Below are positions 28,073 to 36,337 of a stretch of DNA of 64,000 nt, in pieces. The translations under genes were made by a program, and so were the position numbers. Origin of the DNA: Faucicola osloensis_C. Its GTDB lineage: Bacteria > Pseudomonadota > Gammaproteobacteria > Pseudomonadales > Moraxellaceae. The notes beneath the pieces were generated by a model. The model saw only the letters and a program-made list of their open reading frames with translations, did not search any database and had not been told where the DNA came from. Every line of letters begins with the position of its first letter. The first letter of the stretch is position 1. The stretch lies in the NCBI GenBank assembly GCA_019353055.1, contig JABAHL010000009.1, forward strand, positions 25,908 through 89,907, in the 5' to 3' direction.

Positions 28073-28503
28073 TGTAAGCCCCGTAGCAGTTCAATAAGGC
28101 TATGGGTGTCAATTTGAGCAATGCTTAACGTTATTGGCGTCCCGTTATGCTTAGGGATTTGAAGCTGTATGCCTGTGAGGGTTGGGGCGAAGGCAGTTGC
28201 TTGCGGTGTTATTTCGTGCTTGGTTTTATGTTGCAGGATAACGGGTAAGAAAGCAGGCTCAGACCCATGATCAATGAGATTGGTTTCGATATTTGAGCTG
28301 GCTAATGGTTGAGATAAGGTTGCTGCGATTTTCTCGTCTCTGACAGATTTTATCCATTTCTGTAGTAAATTTGGGTTGATGCCGTGTCCTTGAGCTAGGC
28401 TAGCAATCGAGCGTTTGCCTGTTAAGGCTTGTTCTACGAGATAGGCCTTGAGTTCTTTGCTGTATGTCCGTCGTTTTGGTTTGGTTGTGTTTGTCTGTGC
28501 CAT
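28069..28503 (-). CDS. tnpA: IS66 accessory protein TnpA (HTH)
   Basis: First gene of the IS66 element, 144 aa. The N-terminal helix-turn-helix (RRTYSKELKAYLVEQALTGK then SIASLAQGHGINPNLLQKWI) is the IS66 Orf1/HTH_Tnp_1 type. The first 35 codons are duplicated in inverted orientation at 25733-25817. The C-terminal half is not conserved enough to say more. Confidence 0.82.
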   Translation of the reverse strand: MAQTNTTKPKRRTYSKELKAYLVEQALTGKRSIASLAQGHGINPNLLQKWIKSVRDEKIAATLSQPLASSNIETNLIDHGSEPAFLPVILQHKTKHEITPQATAFAPTLTGIQLQIPKHNGTPITLSIAQIDTHSLIELLRGLQ

Positions 28504-28582
28504 TTTAGTGCCTACTTAAAAATAAGTGGGCACTATCTCGTATTTTTTAGAATGGTGGTAGATGGGATGGTCGGATGCTTAC

Positions 28583-28709
28583 CGTAAATATTCAATTTTT
28601 CAGCCTGTTTTTTCAATCATCACTTTTTTATTCAATGATACTTTTTTATTTAATGATACTTTTACATTTAACAATCATCCATAGGGTTTTTTAAGCAACC
28701 CTATGATCA
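28583..28709. repeat. AT-rich gap with short direct repeats
   Basis: Three imperfect copies of TTTTTATTYAATGATACT lie between the IS66 end and the molybdoenzyme gene, followed by a possible terminator: the arms AGGGTT...AACCCT near 28682-28703. No gene is visible. Confidence 0.4.
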
Positions 28710-31085
28710 TTAAGCACATTTTCTCAGTCTAACCGACACGGTTTTAAAGGCAGGCATGCCTGATTTTTTATCAAAATCTGTCATCGCAATCAGTGGATTG
28801 GCTTCAGGGTAGTACATGGCTAGATTGCCTTTAGGGATTTCATACAAAATGACTTGAAAGCCTGTGACTTTTCGCTCAATACCATCGCCGTATTCACTTT
28901 GGATAGTCACCTTATCACCTGCTTTTAAATCCAATCTATCAGCATCATCAGCATTCATAAAAATTACTTGCCGCGTGTCAAAAACGTTGCGATAGCGGTC
29001 ATCCAACCCATAAATGGTGGTATTGAATTGGTCATGAGAACGGATACTGGTTAGTGTTAATAAATCATCGGGCTGAGCCGTCAATTTATCTGCATAAATC
29101 TCGGTTAACGGTGTAAAGAAAAAGGTGGCTTTACCAGATTGGGTCTGCCATTCATAACGGTTGGCAGGATGCGGTAGATGAAAGCCTTGTTTGGTATAGA
29201 CTTTTTGGTTAAAGTTATCAAAGCCTTCAATGGCTTTAGCAATGTCATTACGAATTCGGTCGTAATCTTCTACATACCAAGCCCAACGAATCGGGCTATG
29301 CCTAAGTGTAGCCGCAGCGATACTTGCGATAATCTCAGTTTCAGCGCGCAATTTATGTGAAACAGGCTGACGCGCTCCTTGTGACAACACCACATTACAC
29401 ATGGAATCTTCAATACTAATGTATTGGTTATTGTCGCCTTGCTTATCAATTTCTGTTCGTCCTAAACAAGGTAAAATAATGGCTTCTTTACCATGAATCA
29501 AGTGGCTACGATTGAGCTTGGTCTGTATCTGTACCGTTAACTCACAGCCGCGAATACCCGCTTCTGTACGTGCTTTATCGGGGGTTGCCACTGCAAAATT
29601 GCCCGCTAGGCTCATAAATACTTTAACCTTGCCTTGTTGCATGGCTTCAAGGGTCTCTACAACGTTATAGCCATGCGCTCTAGGGGACTTAATGCCAAAA
29701 ACTTTGTCGATTTGATCAAGTAGCTTATCTGAAGGCTTGTCCCATACACCCATGGTACGGTTACCTTGAACATTACTATGCCCACGAATCGGCGCAAGTC
29801 CCGTCCCTGTCTTGCCAATATGCCCCATAACCAAGGCTAAATTTGCCAACATATGCACATTGTCCGTACCATGACGATGCTGGGTGATGCCCATACACCA
29901 TGTTAAAATAGGACGTTTACTCTCTCGATAAAGCTGGGCTAGTTGCTCAATTTGCTGCGCGTCTAACCCTGTAATATGATAAATGGTTTGCCAATCGGTC
30001 GCCCTTACCCCTGCAATCATTTCATCAAAGCCTACGGTCTGGGCTTGAATAAAGTCATGATCAAAAATAGTGGCTTTAACGTTATCCCGTGCCTCGCGAT
30101 CCCAATTATCTAAATGCTTGAGTATGCCCGTCATTAACGCATAGTCTGAGCCAATGTTTAGCTGGAAAAAATAGTGACTAAGTGGCGTGCTACCATTTGT
30201 CAGCATTTGGCTTGGGCGTTTTGGATCTTGAAAACGGGTAAGTCCCCGCTCTTTAAGCGGATTAATCACAATGATTTTGCCACCACGCTCAGCGACATTT
30301 GCCAATGTTTCTAGCATACGTGGGTGATTGGTACCTGGATTATGCCCAAAACTCCACACGCTGTCACAATGCTCAAAGTCATCCATTACGATGGTTGCTT
30401 TACCTAAGCCGATACTATCTTTTAACCCCACACTGCTTGCTTCATGGCACATATTGGAGCAATCTGGCATATTGTTCGTGCCATAGCATTTGGTAAATAA
30501 CTGATACAAAAACGACGCTTCATTACTGGCTCGACCAGAGGTATAAAAGACAGCTTCATTCGGGTCATCCAATCGATTGAGATGACTGGCAATCAACTGA
30601 TAAGCAGCTTCCCATTCGATGGGTTCGTACTTATCAGTCGCCGCATTGTACTGCATAGGCTCAGTCAAGCGTCCTTGGTTTTCCAAGAAATAATCACTTT
30701 GCGCGAGCAGTTCAGTGACGGTATATTTGGTAAAAAAATCAGCCGTCACAGTTTTTTTGGTGGTTTCAAATGCCGTTGCTTTAGCCCCATTTTCACAAAA
30801 ATTAATGGGCTTTTTTTTGCCGTTTGGAAATGCACAACTTGGGCACTTAGTGCCAAATGGCTGATTTAGGTCTAATAATGTGATTGGCGCACGGGTCAAT
30901 GCCTGCTGCTTTCGCATATTACCTTGCACGGCTATCAACGCACCCCAACCCCCAGATGGCGTAATAAGCGCATCAAGTTTATTATCGGTTTGGTTCAAAT
31001 CGGTGGTATGAGTCAAACTATGAGGAAGATTGACATAGTCAAAAATTTGATTCGTCAACGTATGGAAGGGTTGCATTAATCGCAT
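28710..31085 (-). CDS. FdhF/YdeP-type molybdopterin oxidoreductase
   Basis: Cytosolic molybdopterin-guanine-dinucleotide oxidoreductase of the YdeP/FdhF subfamily (formate-dehydrogenase-alpha-like, substrate unproven). It has an N-terminal Fe-S-type pair in CPSCAFPNGKKKPINFCENG, the Moco-binding domain with EAVFYTSGRASNEASFLYQL, SNMCHEASSVGLKDSIGLGK and WSFGHNPGTNHPRMLETL, MCITQH-like WCMGITQHRHGTDNV, and a C-terminal molydopterin-dinucleotide barrel (LTSIRSHDQFNTTIYGLDDR). ATG 31085 (GGAAA upstream) is preferred; the frame continues to 31139 only because it runs into the neighbouring IS5 end. That gives 791 aa, near YdeP. modABC lies about 7 kb to the right. Confidence 0.88.
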   Translation of the reverse strand: MRLMQPFHTLTNQIFDYVNLPHSLTHTTDLNQTDNKLDALITPSGGWGALIAVQGNMRKQQALTRAPITLLDLNQPFGTKCPSCAFPNGKKKPINFCENGAKATAFETTKKTVTADFFTKYTVTELLAQSDYFLENQGRLTEPMQYNAATDKYEPIEWEAAYQLIASHLNRLDDPNEAVFYTSGRASNEASFLYQLFTKCYGTNNMPDCSNMCHEASSVGLKDSIGLGKATIVMDDFEHCDSVWSFGHNPGTNHPRMLETLANVAERGGKIIVINPLKERGLTRFQDPKRPSQMLTNGSTPLSHYFFQLNIGSDYALMTGILKHLDNWDREARDNVKATIFDHDFIQAQTVGFDEMIAGVRATDWQTIYHITGLDAQQIEQLAQLYRESKRPILTWCMGITQHRHGTDNVHMLANLALVMGHIGKTGTGLAPIRGHSNVQGNRTMGVWDKPSDKLLDQIDKVFGIKSPRAHGYNVVETLEAMQQGKVKVFMSLAGNFAVATPDKARTEAGIRGCELTVQIQTKLNRSHLIHGKEAIILPCLGRTEIDKQGDNNQYISIEDSMCNVVLSQGARQPVSHKLRAETEIIASIAAATLRHSPIRWAWYVEDYDRIRNDIAKAIEGFDNFNQKVYTKQGFHLPHPANRYEWQTQSGKATFFFTPLTEIYADKLTAQPDDLLTLTSIRSHDQFNTTIYGLDDRYRNVFDTRQVIFMNADDADRLDLKAGDKVTIQSEYGDGIERKVTGFQVILYEIPKGNLAMYYPEANPLIAMTDFDKKSGMPAFKTVSVRLRKCA

Positions 31086-31120
31086 GGCGTTTTCCAAAAT
31101 ATTTGAGGAGAGATAAATTA

Positions 31121-31905
31121 GAAACCTTTGCACGAACAAATAAACAAAAGTTTGTAAAATTGATATAATACAGTAAAGTCAAAAAGATAGCAAAAGACAC
31201 GAATATGGCATGGAAACAAACAGGGTAACTCTCCCTAGCAGACAGTCTCATCAATGGTCATAAAGCCATCGAAGAACTTGATGAACTACACAACCTTATC
31301 AACTGGCAAACTATCGAGCAAACCTTACGCCACGTTCATAGCAGTGACCGTGGCGAAAGTGCCTTTCACCCTGTCATCATGTTTAAAATCTTACTACTAC
31401 AAAAACTCTATAACCTATCCGAACCAGCCATGGAAAAACAACTGGCAAGAGATTTACTATTTCGTCGCTTTGTTGGTCTATCGCTTACCGATAACGTACC
31501 CGACCACAGCACCATCTGGCGATACCACAAACACTTAGGTGAACTTTGACTTACCCAACCCTTATTCAACCAAATCAGTCAACAACTAGCCGAGCAAAAT
31601 ATCATCATCAAAGCAGGCAGTGTTAGCATCATTGATGCCAGTATCGTTGAAGCCAAAAACAAACGAGCTAAAAAAGGCAAACATACCGACAATACCCAAG
31701 ATAACGAAGCTGCATACATCAGTAAAAAAGACAGCACAGGCAAAGTAAAAACCACCTACGGCTTTAAAATCCATCTTAATTGTGATGAAGACAGCTTTGT
31801 CAAAAAGATTCAAACTACCCCAGCCAATGTCCATGATTCACAATGTTTTACCACGCTGTTAACAGATGATGAATCAGCCGTTTACGCCGACAGTGCGTAT
31901 AATGA
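31121..31905 (+). pseudogene. IS5-family transposase/IS remnant with two stop codons
   Basis: The left end GAAACCTTTGCACGAAC (31121) resembles IS5-group termini. The transposase frame starts at ATG 31205 (MAWKQTG) and reads LSLADSLINGHKAIEELDEL, PVIMFKILLLQKLYNLSEPA, DNVPDHSTIWRYHKHLGEL and SIIDASIVEAKNKRAKKGK. Internal stops lie after MAWKQTG (TAA) and after LGEL (TGA). An IS3-family element cuts off the 3' part after YADSAYND, at about 31905. The coding remnant is recent-looking but dead. Confidence 0.88.
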
Positions 31906-32111
31906 CCCCTGCTGTCAACAACGGAATAAAACACTTGGTAGATTATGTCAGGCAGCCTGACGATAAAAGTCTTGGAAACCCCCGCAGGTGATTTAAATCC
32001 TAACCCTTTTTGTATTCTCTGACGGTTGTAAAACATCTCAATATATCGAACGACATCTTTAATGGCTTCATTCCGAGTTTCATAGACTTTGTGGTAAACC
32101 AGCTCGTTTTT

Positions 32112-32132
32112 TCTTGTGAAGCAGTGCTTCTC
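32112..32132 (-). repeat. Short palindromic insert P4
   Basis: GAGAAGCACTGCTTCACAAG on the gene strand, in frame between ESFLG and KNELV of an IS3 orfB. Confidence 0.7.
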
Positions 32133-32169
32133 ACCCAAGAAGCTCTCAATCGGAGTGTTATCATAGCAT

Positions 32170-32229
32170 GAACGAGGAATAGCAAAGCACTGCTTTACCC
32201 GAGTGCAAGGCGAAGGCTATGCCTGAGTA
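32170..32229 (+). repeat. Long palindromic insert P5
   Basis: Contains GCAAAGCACTGCTTTACC then CGAGTGCAAGGCGAAGGC. It sits between SMSRKG and YDNTPIESF, the position homologous to P2 in the other IS3 element and in the same orientation relative to the gene. Confidence 0.75.
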
Positions 32230-32498
32230 CCTTTTCGGCTCATAGAACTAGCCAAGGTATGTTTTTGAATGATTTGGCGGTATTGATGACTGCAATACTG
32301 ACTTCCTCGATCAGAATGCACGATAAGCCCCCTAGCAGGTCGTTTATACTTAATCGCATTTTTTAGAGCCTTACAAACTAAATCAGCGGCCATACGTTTA
32401 TTTAACGCATATCCCACAATTTCTTTGCTGTACAAGTCTTTGACTGCTGACAAGCACACCCAGCCTTCATTGGTCCAAATGTAGGTAATATCGCTGAC

Positions 32499-32520
32499 CT
32501 GAGGAGCACTGCTCCGCAAG
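32499..32520 (-). repeat. Short palindromic insert P6, identical to P1
   Basis: The gene-strand sequence matches P1 base for base over 22 bp and sits at the same place, before VSDITYI. Here it shifts the frame. Confidence 0.78.
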
Positions 32521-32917
32521 AATCTTTTCGATGTTAGGAGCTGCCACGTCAAACTGCTGTTCTAGCAGATTTGGATAAACAGGCTTATTATGATTTGAGT
32601 CAGTAGTCGTTTTAAATCGCTTGTGACGTTTGCAGTAAATACCATGTTCTTGCTTGATTTGCCGTACCATGTATAAGCTGATATTATGTCCTTGATTGGT
32701 TAAGTGCTGATTCAAGCGCTCATGACCATAGCTTTGCTTTGTATCTATGTGAGCGGATTTGACCAATAGTTCACAGCGATTGTGGTGCTGTTTTCGCTTG
32801 CTGATGCCTCGCTTTAACCAATCATAGTAGCCTGATAGGCTGACTTCAAATAACCTTGCCATGCGTTATATGCAGTATTTCAATCGATTCTCTTGCATAA
32901 AGGCGTACTTGGCTATT

Positions 32918-32976
32918 GGTACTCAAGCATAGCTCTCACTTTGCGTCGGGGCAAAGCAGTGCTTCGCTTATTCCTC
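32918..32976 (-). repeat. Long palindromic insert P7 at the orfA/orfB junction
   Basis: The gene strand has AAGCGAAGCACTGCTTTGCC then CGACGCAAAGTGAGAGC. It lies between the ATAYFANEE end of orfA and the expected KYAFMQEN start of orfB. Confidence 0.7.
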
Positions 32977-33256
32977 CTCATTGGCAAAATACGCCGTTGC
33001 CTTTTTTAAGATTTCTCGTTCTTCTTGAGCGATCTTGAGTTGTTTTTTAAGGTCTTTGATTTCATCCAAGGCGGCTATAATTTCAGGGTTATAGTTTTGT
33101 GCGCCTGCAAGTACACCGCTTTCAGCCTTTCTGTGCCAGTTCGCTAATGTGTTCATCGGTATGCCGAGTTCTTTGGCGTTTTGGCTGATATTGTTTTGAT
33201 TTTGGCAATGGCTTCGGCTTTAAAGGTGTCGCTGTATTCTACTCTTTTCTTACTCA
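32968..33256 (-). pseudogene. IS3 OrfA with -1 frameshift
   Basis: Starts MSKKRVEYSDTFKAEAIAKI at ATG 33256. A one-base loss near 33200 then throws it out of frame before MNTLANWHRKAESG, which resumes at 33156 and continues through LKKQLKIAQEEREILKKATA to the end. It is the helix-turn-helix/zipper partner of the adjacent broken orfB. Confidence 0.82.
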
Positions 33257-33359
33257 TGGTAAATTCCTGTTTAGGTTGTTAGTTTACCAAATATTTTCTT
33301 CCGTTTTTTTTCAGCATACATCATATTGACCGCATATCCAGAACCTTAAGGAAATTTAT

Positions 33360-33668
33360 ATGAGCAACTATAAAACTTTTGATTATTTTGTAAATGCATA
33401 TTTTCACCAAGACTGGAGAGAAGAAGCCAAAAATTCAGAAGCAATATTAGAATTATTTCTAACGAGTGAAGATATAGAAAATATTAGAAGTCTAAAAAAA
33501 GATGTTGAAAATATAATAGAGAATGAAGACATTAATCAATTTTTTACTAAGAATGTAAGATACTTTGATCCAAAATATGATTTGTTAGAAAATGGAATAT
33601 GGCAAGGGGTAAGCAATGAGGCTTGGCTCAAATTTGTCGACAATAAATTGGATATATTTTTATCTTAA
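33360..33668 (+). CDS. Orphan CdiI-type immunity protein
   Basis: A 102-residue acidic cytosolic protein. The start MSNYKTFDYFVNAYFHQDW and the end NEAWLKFVDNKLDIFL match the CdiI/contact-dependent-inhibition immunity family (typical form F-x-x-F-x-x-A-Y-F-H-Q-D-W). Such proteins bind and neutralise the C-terminal toxin of a CdiA/Rhs-type effector. There is AAGGAAAT before ATG 33360. No toxin gene remains beside it: an IS3 element lies to the left and a pirin remnant to the right. It is strongly AT-rich, unlike the nearby nrdD, suggesting transfer. Confidence 0.75.
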   Translation: MSNYKTFDYFVNAYFHQDWREEAKNSEAILELFLTSEDIENIRSLKKDVENIIENEDINQFFTKNVRYFDPKYDLLENGIWQGVSNEAWLKFVDNKLDIFLS

Positions 33669-33709
33669 GCGGGGTCAGTACTTAATTCGTGTAAAATAGC
33701 ATACTAAGG

Positions 33710-33820
33710 ACTTTAGGCGAACCGATTGTGCAATATGGTCCTTTTGTCATGAACAGTCAGCAAGAAATCATGCAAGCGGTCACCGATTTCCAAAGCGGCA
33801 AGTTTGGTGAAGGCGCTTAA
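33710..33820 (+). pseudogene. Pirin-family C-terminal remnant
   Basis: A 37-codon frame ending at TAA 33820 reads GEPIVQYGPFVMNSQQEIMQ then AVTDFQSGKFGEGA, the typical C-terminus of pirin (E-P-[IV]-[VA]-x-x-G-P-F-V-M-N). Everything upstream is missing, removed when the IS/immunity segment was inserted. Confidence 0.8.
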
Positions 33821-33857
33821 GGTTTAGCTATTAGCTATTAGCTATTAGCTAAACCTT
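33819..33857. repeat. Heptamer repeats inside an inverted repeat
   Basis: Four overlapping TAGCTAT/TTAGCTA units are flanked by AAGGTTTAGCTA and TAGCTAAACCTT, so the whole 39-bp segment can fold back. It follows the pirin stop codon. Confidence 0.6.
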
Positions 33858-33884
33858 ATTTACTTAAATACTTTCTTGAATGTT

Positions 33885-33919
33885 AAAGCCCGTATTAGTT
33901 CGCTAATACGGGCTTTTTT
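33885..33919 (+). terminator. Strong bidirectional rho-independent terminator
   Basis: AAAGCCCGTATTAG and CTAATACGGGCTTT form a perfect 14-bp stem with a TTCG tetraloop, flanked by A and T tracts. It can end both the former pirin gene (plus) and nrdD (minus), whose stop is at 34020. Between here and 34020 nothing else is seen. Confidence 0.85.
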
Positions 33920-34019
33920 AATCATAAGAAAAGCAAATCTACTGCTTTAACCATGAACTTAAACTGTCTAGTTGCACGGAGTAACCGCTCTCATCACCTA
34001 GAATGATTTATTGGCAAAC

Positions 34020-35813
34020 TTAAGCCACATCAACTTGGCGTTCACGGCGATAGTGGCGCAATTGATGTTCTAAGCGTCGACCCTCACTAAAAGCGGATAC
34101 CCGCTTTAAATAGCCAATGATACGCGTAGCATGATCAACATCGTTTGAGCCACAAGCCTCACAGTGATAAAGGGTACGCTTATCAATATGCTGACACTCA
34201 TTGCAAATGGTGATACGCACGTTAATACAAAAGTACTGACACCCTGTGGTTGCCGCAATATCTAGTAATTTACGATACTGCTGCTTATCGAGAGTTTCAT
34301 CCAAATTCAAATGTAAGGCCGAGCCACCATCGAGCCACTGCGTGAGCTCACGCCCATGCAGCATAAACTTATCCAAGGTATTGGTTGTTTCATCCTCTAC
34401 CAGATACAGATAAGAGTTATAACACTCTCGCTGCACCTCATAGCCGTCTCGTTTGTCCCATTTGGCATTTTTAACGCCTAAGTTTTCTGCGGGTACAAAC
34501 TCAGTATTAAATTTCAAACCATACTGGATACTGGCTTTACGATTTTCATCATAAATGGTTTTTAGGATATTATTAACGAAGGTATGATATTGCTGATTAT
34601 TACCAACTACTATGCCTTGACTCTCCGCAGCTTCTGCCATGCCATTGATACCGAGCGTCAAAAACTGCTTATCTAGTTGAATAAACCCTGCATCGTAAAC
34701 GGGCAACATGCCAGATGCTTGATATCGTTCCATCAGCTTACGATAACTGACCTGATACTTATGAATTTTTTGTACCTCTGCAGCCAAATCTTGTCCATTT
34801 TGAATCATACGATTCAGATTAAGGGTAATAACATTGATTGAGCCAGTAGCCACGCCACCTGCGCCTAAAGTATAAGAGAAACTGTGATCAGTGATTTCAT
34901 TGCGCAGACGACAACAAGAGGCTAAAGAATCCGGATTGTCGCTTTGATAAATAAAGAAGCTGTTTTTTTCTGCCAACTCGGTCGCTAGCATATCGGCATA
35001 TTCTTCATCTTTACATTTACCGTTTTCGGTTAGCATGGCGCAGGTAACGACTGGGAAAGTTAAGATTGCACGTTTACGCTCTTCATTAAACCAGGTTAAA
35101 AAATACGCCTGTAGCTGTTTAATCGTTTCCCAGCACGGTCTTTCACCATCAGGAAAGACAAAGTTGGCAAACATGGCATCAAAATAATATTCGTCGTATA
35201 AAGAGATATTCCAAAACGCGCTTTGATAACCACGCGCCGCAGCAGGTTGATTAATGGAATAAACCACTTGCTGGAAACAATTTTCAATCAATGATTTATG
35301 AGTGTTTAAATAATCACTACCATGGTCTTTACGAGCAAAGTAATCGAAATAGGCAAGAAACTCAACCGTTGCCACTGCTCCCGCGAATTGCGAACTAATG
35401 GCAAATATCAAGTTAATGAAAGAGCCACAAAACGACGCTAAGTGCTGCGGTGGACCGGCCTCACCTCCCAACTTCTTTAGGCCATCCAGCAAAAATGGAT
35501 ATAACGATACTGAGACGCAGTAAGGTTTTAGGCTGGTCTCGTCATGGACATAAATTTCATGAGCTTCAATTTGGCGCAAATACTCATCTGCCAAATCACT
35601 ATCAAAACATGCGTGAATCTGCTGTTGTACTTGACTGCGATTAACCTGAATAAAGTAATCTTTCATAATTTCGCTTTCTAACGTGGCAATATTCTTTACC
35701 GTCACGTTGGCATTGGCGTCTACATGAGAGCCATCTGCTGCATTATTGGCTTGCATATAATCTTTGATAAAAAATAATTTATCGCCCAACTGCTCTGAAT
35801 TCAACTTACTCAT
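34020..35813 (-). CDS. nrdD: Anaerobic (class III) ribonucleoside-triphosphate reductase
   Basis: Glycyl-radical enzyme making dNTPs without oxygen. The 597-residue protein has the class III core and, near the C-terminus, a four-Cys zinc site (CNECQHIDKRTLYHCEACGS) followed by the glycyl-radical loop RIIGYL (Gly567). It is about 115 residues shorter than E. coli NrdD and starts almost directly in the catalytic domain (VDANANVTVKNIATLESEIM), so the usual N-terminal ATP-cone appears to be absent. It overlaps nrdG (upstream) by 8 bp. Likely NrdR-controlled through the boxes at 36291-36337. Its presence argues for at least facultative anaerobic growth. Confidence 0.92.
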   Translation of the reverse strand: MSKLNSEQLGDKLFFIKDYMQANNAADGSHVDANANVTVKNIATLESEIMKDYFIQVNRSQVQQQIHACFDSDLADEYLRQIEAHEIYVHDETSLKPYCVSVSLYPFLLDGLKKLGGEAGPPQHLASFCGSFINLIFAISSQFAGAVATVEFLAYFDYFARKDHGSDYLNTHKSLIENCFQQVVYSINQPAAARGYQSAFWNISLYDEYYFDAMFANFVFPDGERPCWETIKQLQAYFLTWFNEERKRAILTFPVVTCAMLTENGKCKDEEYADMLATELAEKNSFFIYQSDNPDSLASCCRLRNEITDHSFSYTLGAGGVATGSINVITLNLNRMIQNGQDLAAEVQKIHKYQVSYRKLMERYQASGMLPVYDAGFIQLDKQFLTLGINGMAEAAESQGIVVGNNQQYHTFVNNILKTIYDENRKASIQYGLKFNTEFVPAENLGVKNAKWDKRDGYEVQRECYNSYLYLVEDETTNTLDKFMLHGRELTQWLDGGSALHLNLDETLDKQQYRKLLDIAATTGCQYFCINVRITICNECQHIDKRTLYHCEACGSNDVDHATRIIGYLKRVSAFSEGRRLEHQLRHYRRERQVDVA

Positions 35814-36264
35814 AATTCCTCCAAAACAAATGATTTAATACTTCACCGTTAGTACAATCGATAAACCTTTGATTAGTGGTTGGAATGTCTAAACCTCCAA
35901 GCTCCATAATCCATGGTCCTGTTTTTAGATAAGTTAGCTCTGCTTGCAAACTGGACGGTATGGCATCCAAGCCTGTGTACAGTGCCGTTTTCAATCCGGA
36001 GTGTCGAATCTGCTTGAGCGCAGACAACAAGGCGGACGGTTGCCATTCACCACCCATAAACAGCACACAGCTGATGAGACCTTTATAGCTTTCCAATAAC
36101 CCCGCTAAAAAGTCATCAGTTAAAGGCGTACCTTTCTCTTTTTTCCACGTATCAGCACGACTACAACCTCGGCACATTAAAGGGCAGCCAGCAACGGTCA
36201 ACGCTAAGCTAATCTCTGTTGGTACTTCTTGAAAAACAATGTCATATTCAACAATATTCAACAT
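35806..36264 (-). CDS. nrdG: Anaerobic RNR activase (radical SAM)
   Basis: Radical-SAM activase that installs the glycyl radical on NrdD. From ATG 36264 (AGGGG 5 bp upstream; the frame opens with GTG 36267) it has 152 aa, the usual NrdG length. The [4Fe-4S] motif CPLMCRGCS (C-x3-C-x2-C) lies near residue 27, followed by the conserved aromatic-tail SRADTW and LFMGGEWQP. It is the first gene of the operon and overlaps nrdD by 8 bp, the reverse of the more common nrdD-nrdG order. Confidence 0.92.
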   Translation of the reverse strand: MLNIVEYDIVFQEVPTEISLALTVAGCPLMCRGCSRADTWKKEKGTPLTDDFLAGLLESYKGLISCVLFMGGEWQPSALLSALKQIRHSGLKTALYTGLDAIPSSLQAELTYLKTGPWIMELGGLDIPTTNQRFIDCTNGEVLNHLFWRNYE

Positions 36265-36290
36265 CACTACCCCTTAAACCAAATCGCGGA

Positions 36291-36337
36291 TACCTATATA
36301 TAGTATATACATCTTTCTTATAATACAATATGTGGGA
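36291..36337. promoter_or_regulatory. Candidate tandem NrdR boxes
   Basis: Box 1, TACCTATATATAGTAT (36291-36306), contains the symmetric core CTATATATAG. Box 2, AATACAATATGTGGGA (36322-36337), matches more loosely. The boxes are 31 bp apart centre to centre, the spacing known for paired NrdR sites on one helix face. They lie directly upstream of nrdG. The remaining bases to 36564 are AT-rich with no gene seen. Confidence 0.6.

Larger units (their letters stand above)
25819..28582. mobile_element. IS66-family insertion sequence
   Basis: Terminal inverted repeats start GTAAGCATCCGACCA at 25819 and end TGGTCGGATGCTTAC at 28582. It contains tnpC, tnpB and tnpA on the minus strand in the usual IS66 order. 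The left end lies inside an IS66 fragment, so an 8-bp target duplication cannot be recognised. Confidence 0.88.
31908..32862 (-). pseudogene. IS3 transposase OrfB, fragmented by palindromic inserts
   Basis: Pieces in order on the minus strand: MARLFEVSLSGYYDWLKRGI to NIEKIL (from 32862), then VSDITYIWTNEGWVCLSAVK to STLASSMSRKG in another frame (to about 32230), then YDNTPIESFLG and KNELVYHKVYETRNEAIKDV to the C-terminus. The breaks coincide with inserts P6 (before the first catalytic Asp), P5 (before the YDN...E third-acid motif) and P4 (just after ESFLG). No intact transposase can be made. Confidence 0.85.
31908..33318 (-). mobile_element. Degenerate IS3-family element
   Basis: The ends share TGCTG then CGGAA-x-AAAA-x-x-TTGGTA on opposite strands (left from about 31908, right to about 33318). 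It contains orfA with a frameshift and orfB broken by four palindromic inserts. The left end truncates the IS5 remnant. Confidence 0.78.

Noticed and set aside
28710..31085. Selenocysteine-type formate dehydrogenase H
   Set aside because: No in-frame TGA is read through and the sequence follows the YdeP subfamily; formate as substrate is not supported.
31086..31139. Upstream extension of the YdeP-like protein
   Set aside because: Those 18 codons come from the IS5 terminal repeat and flank; ATG 31085 has a better ribosome-binding site.
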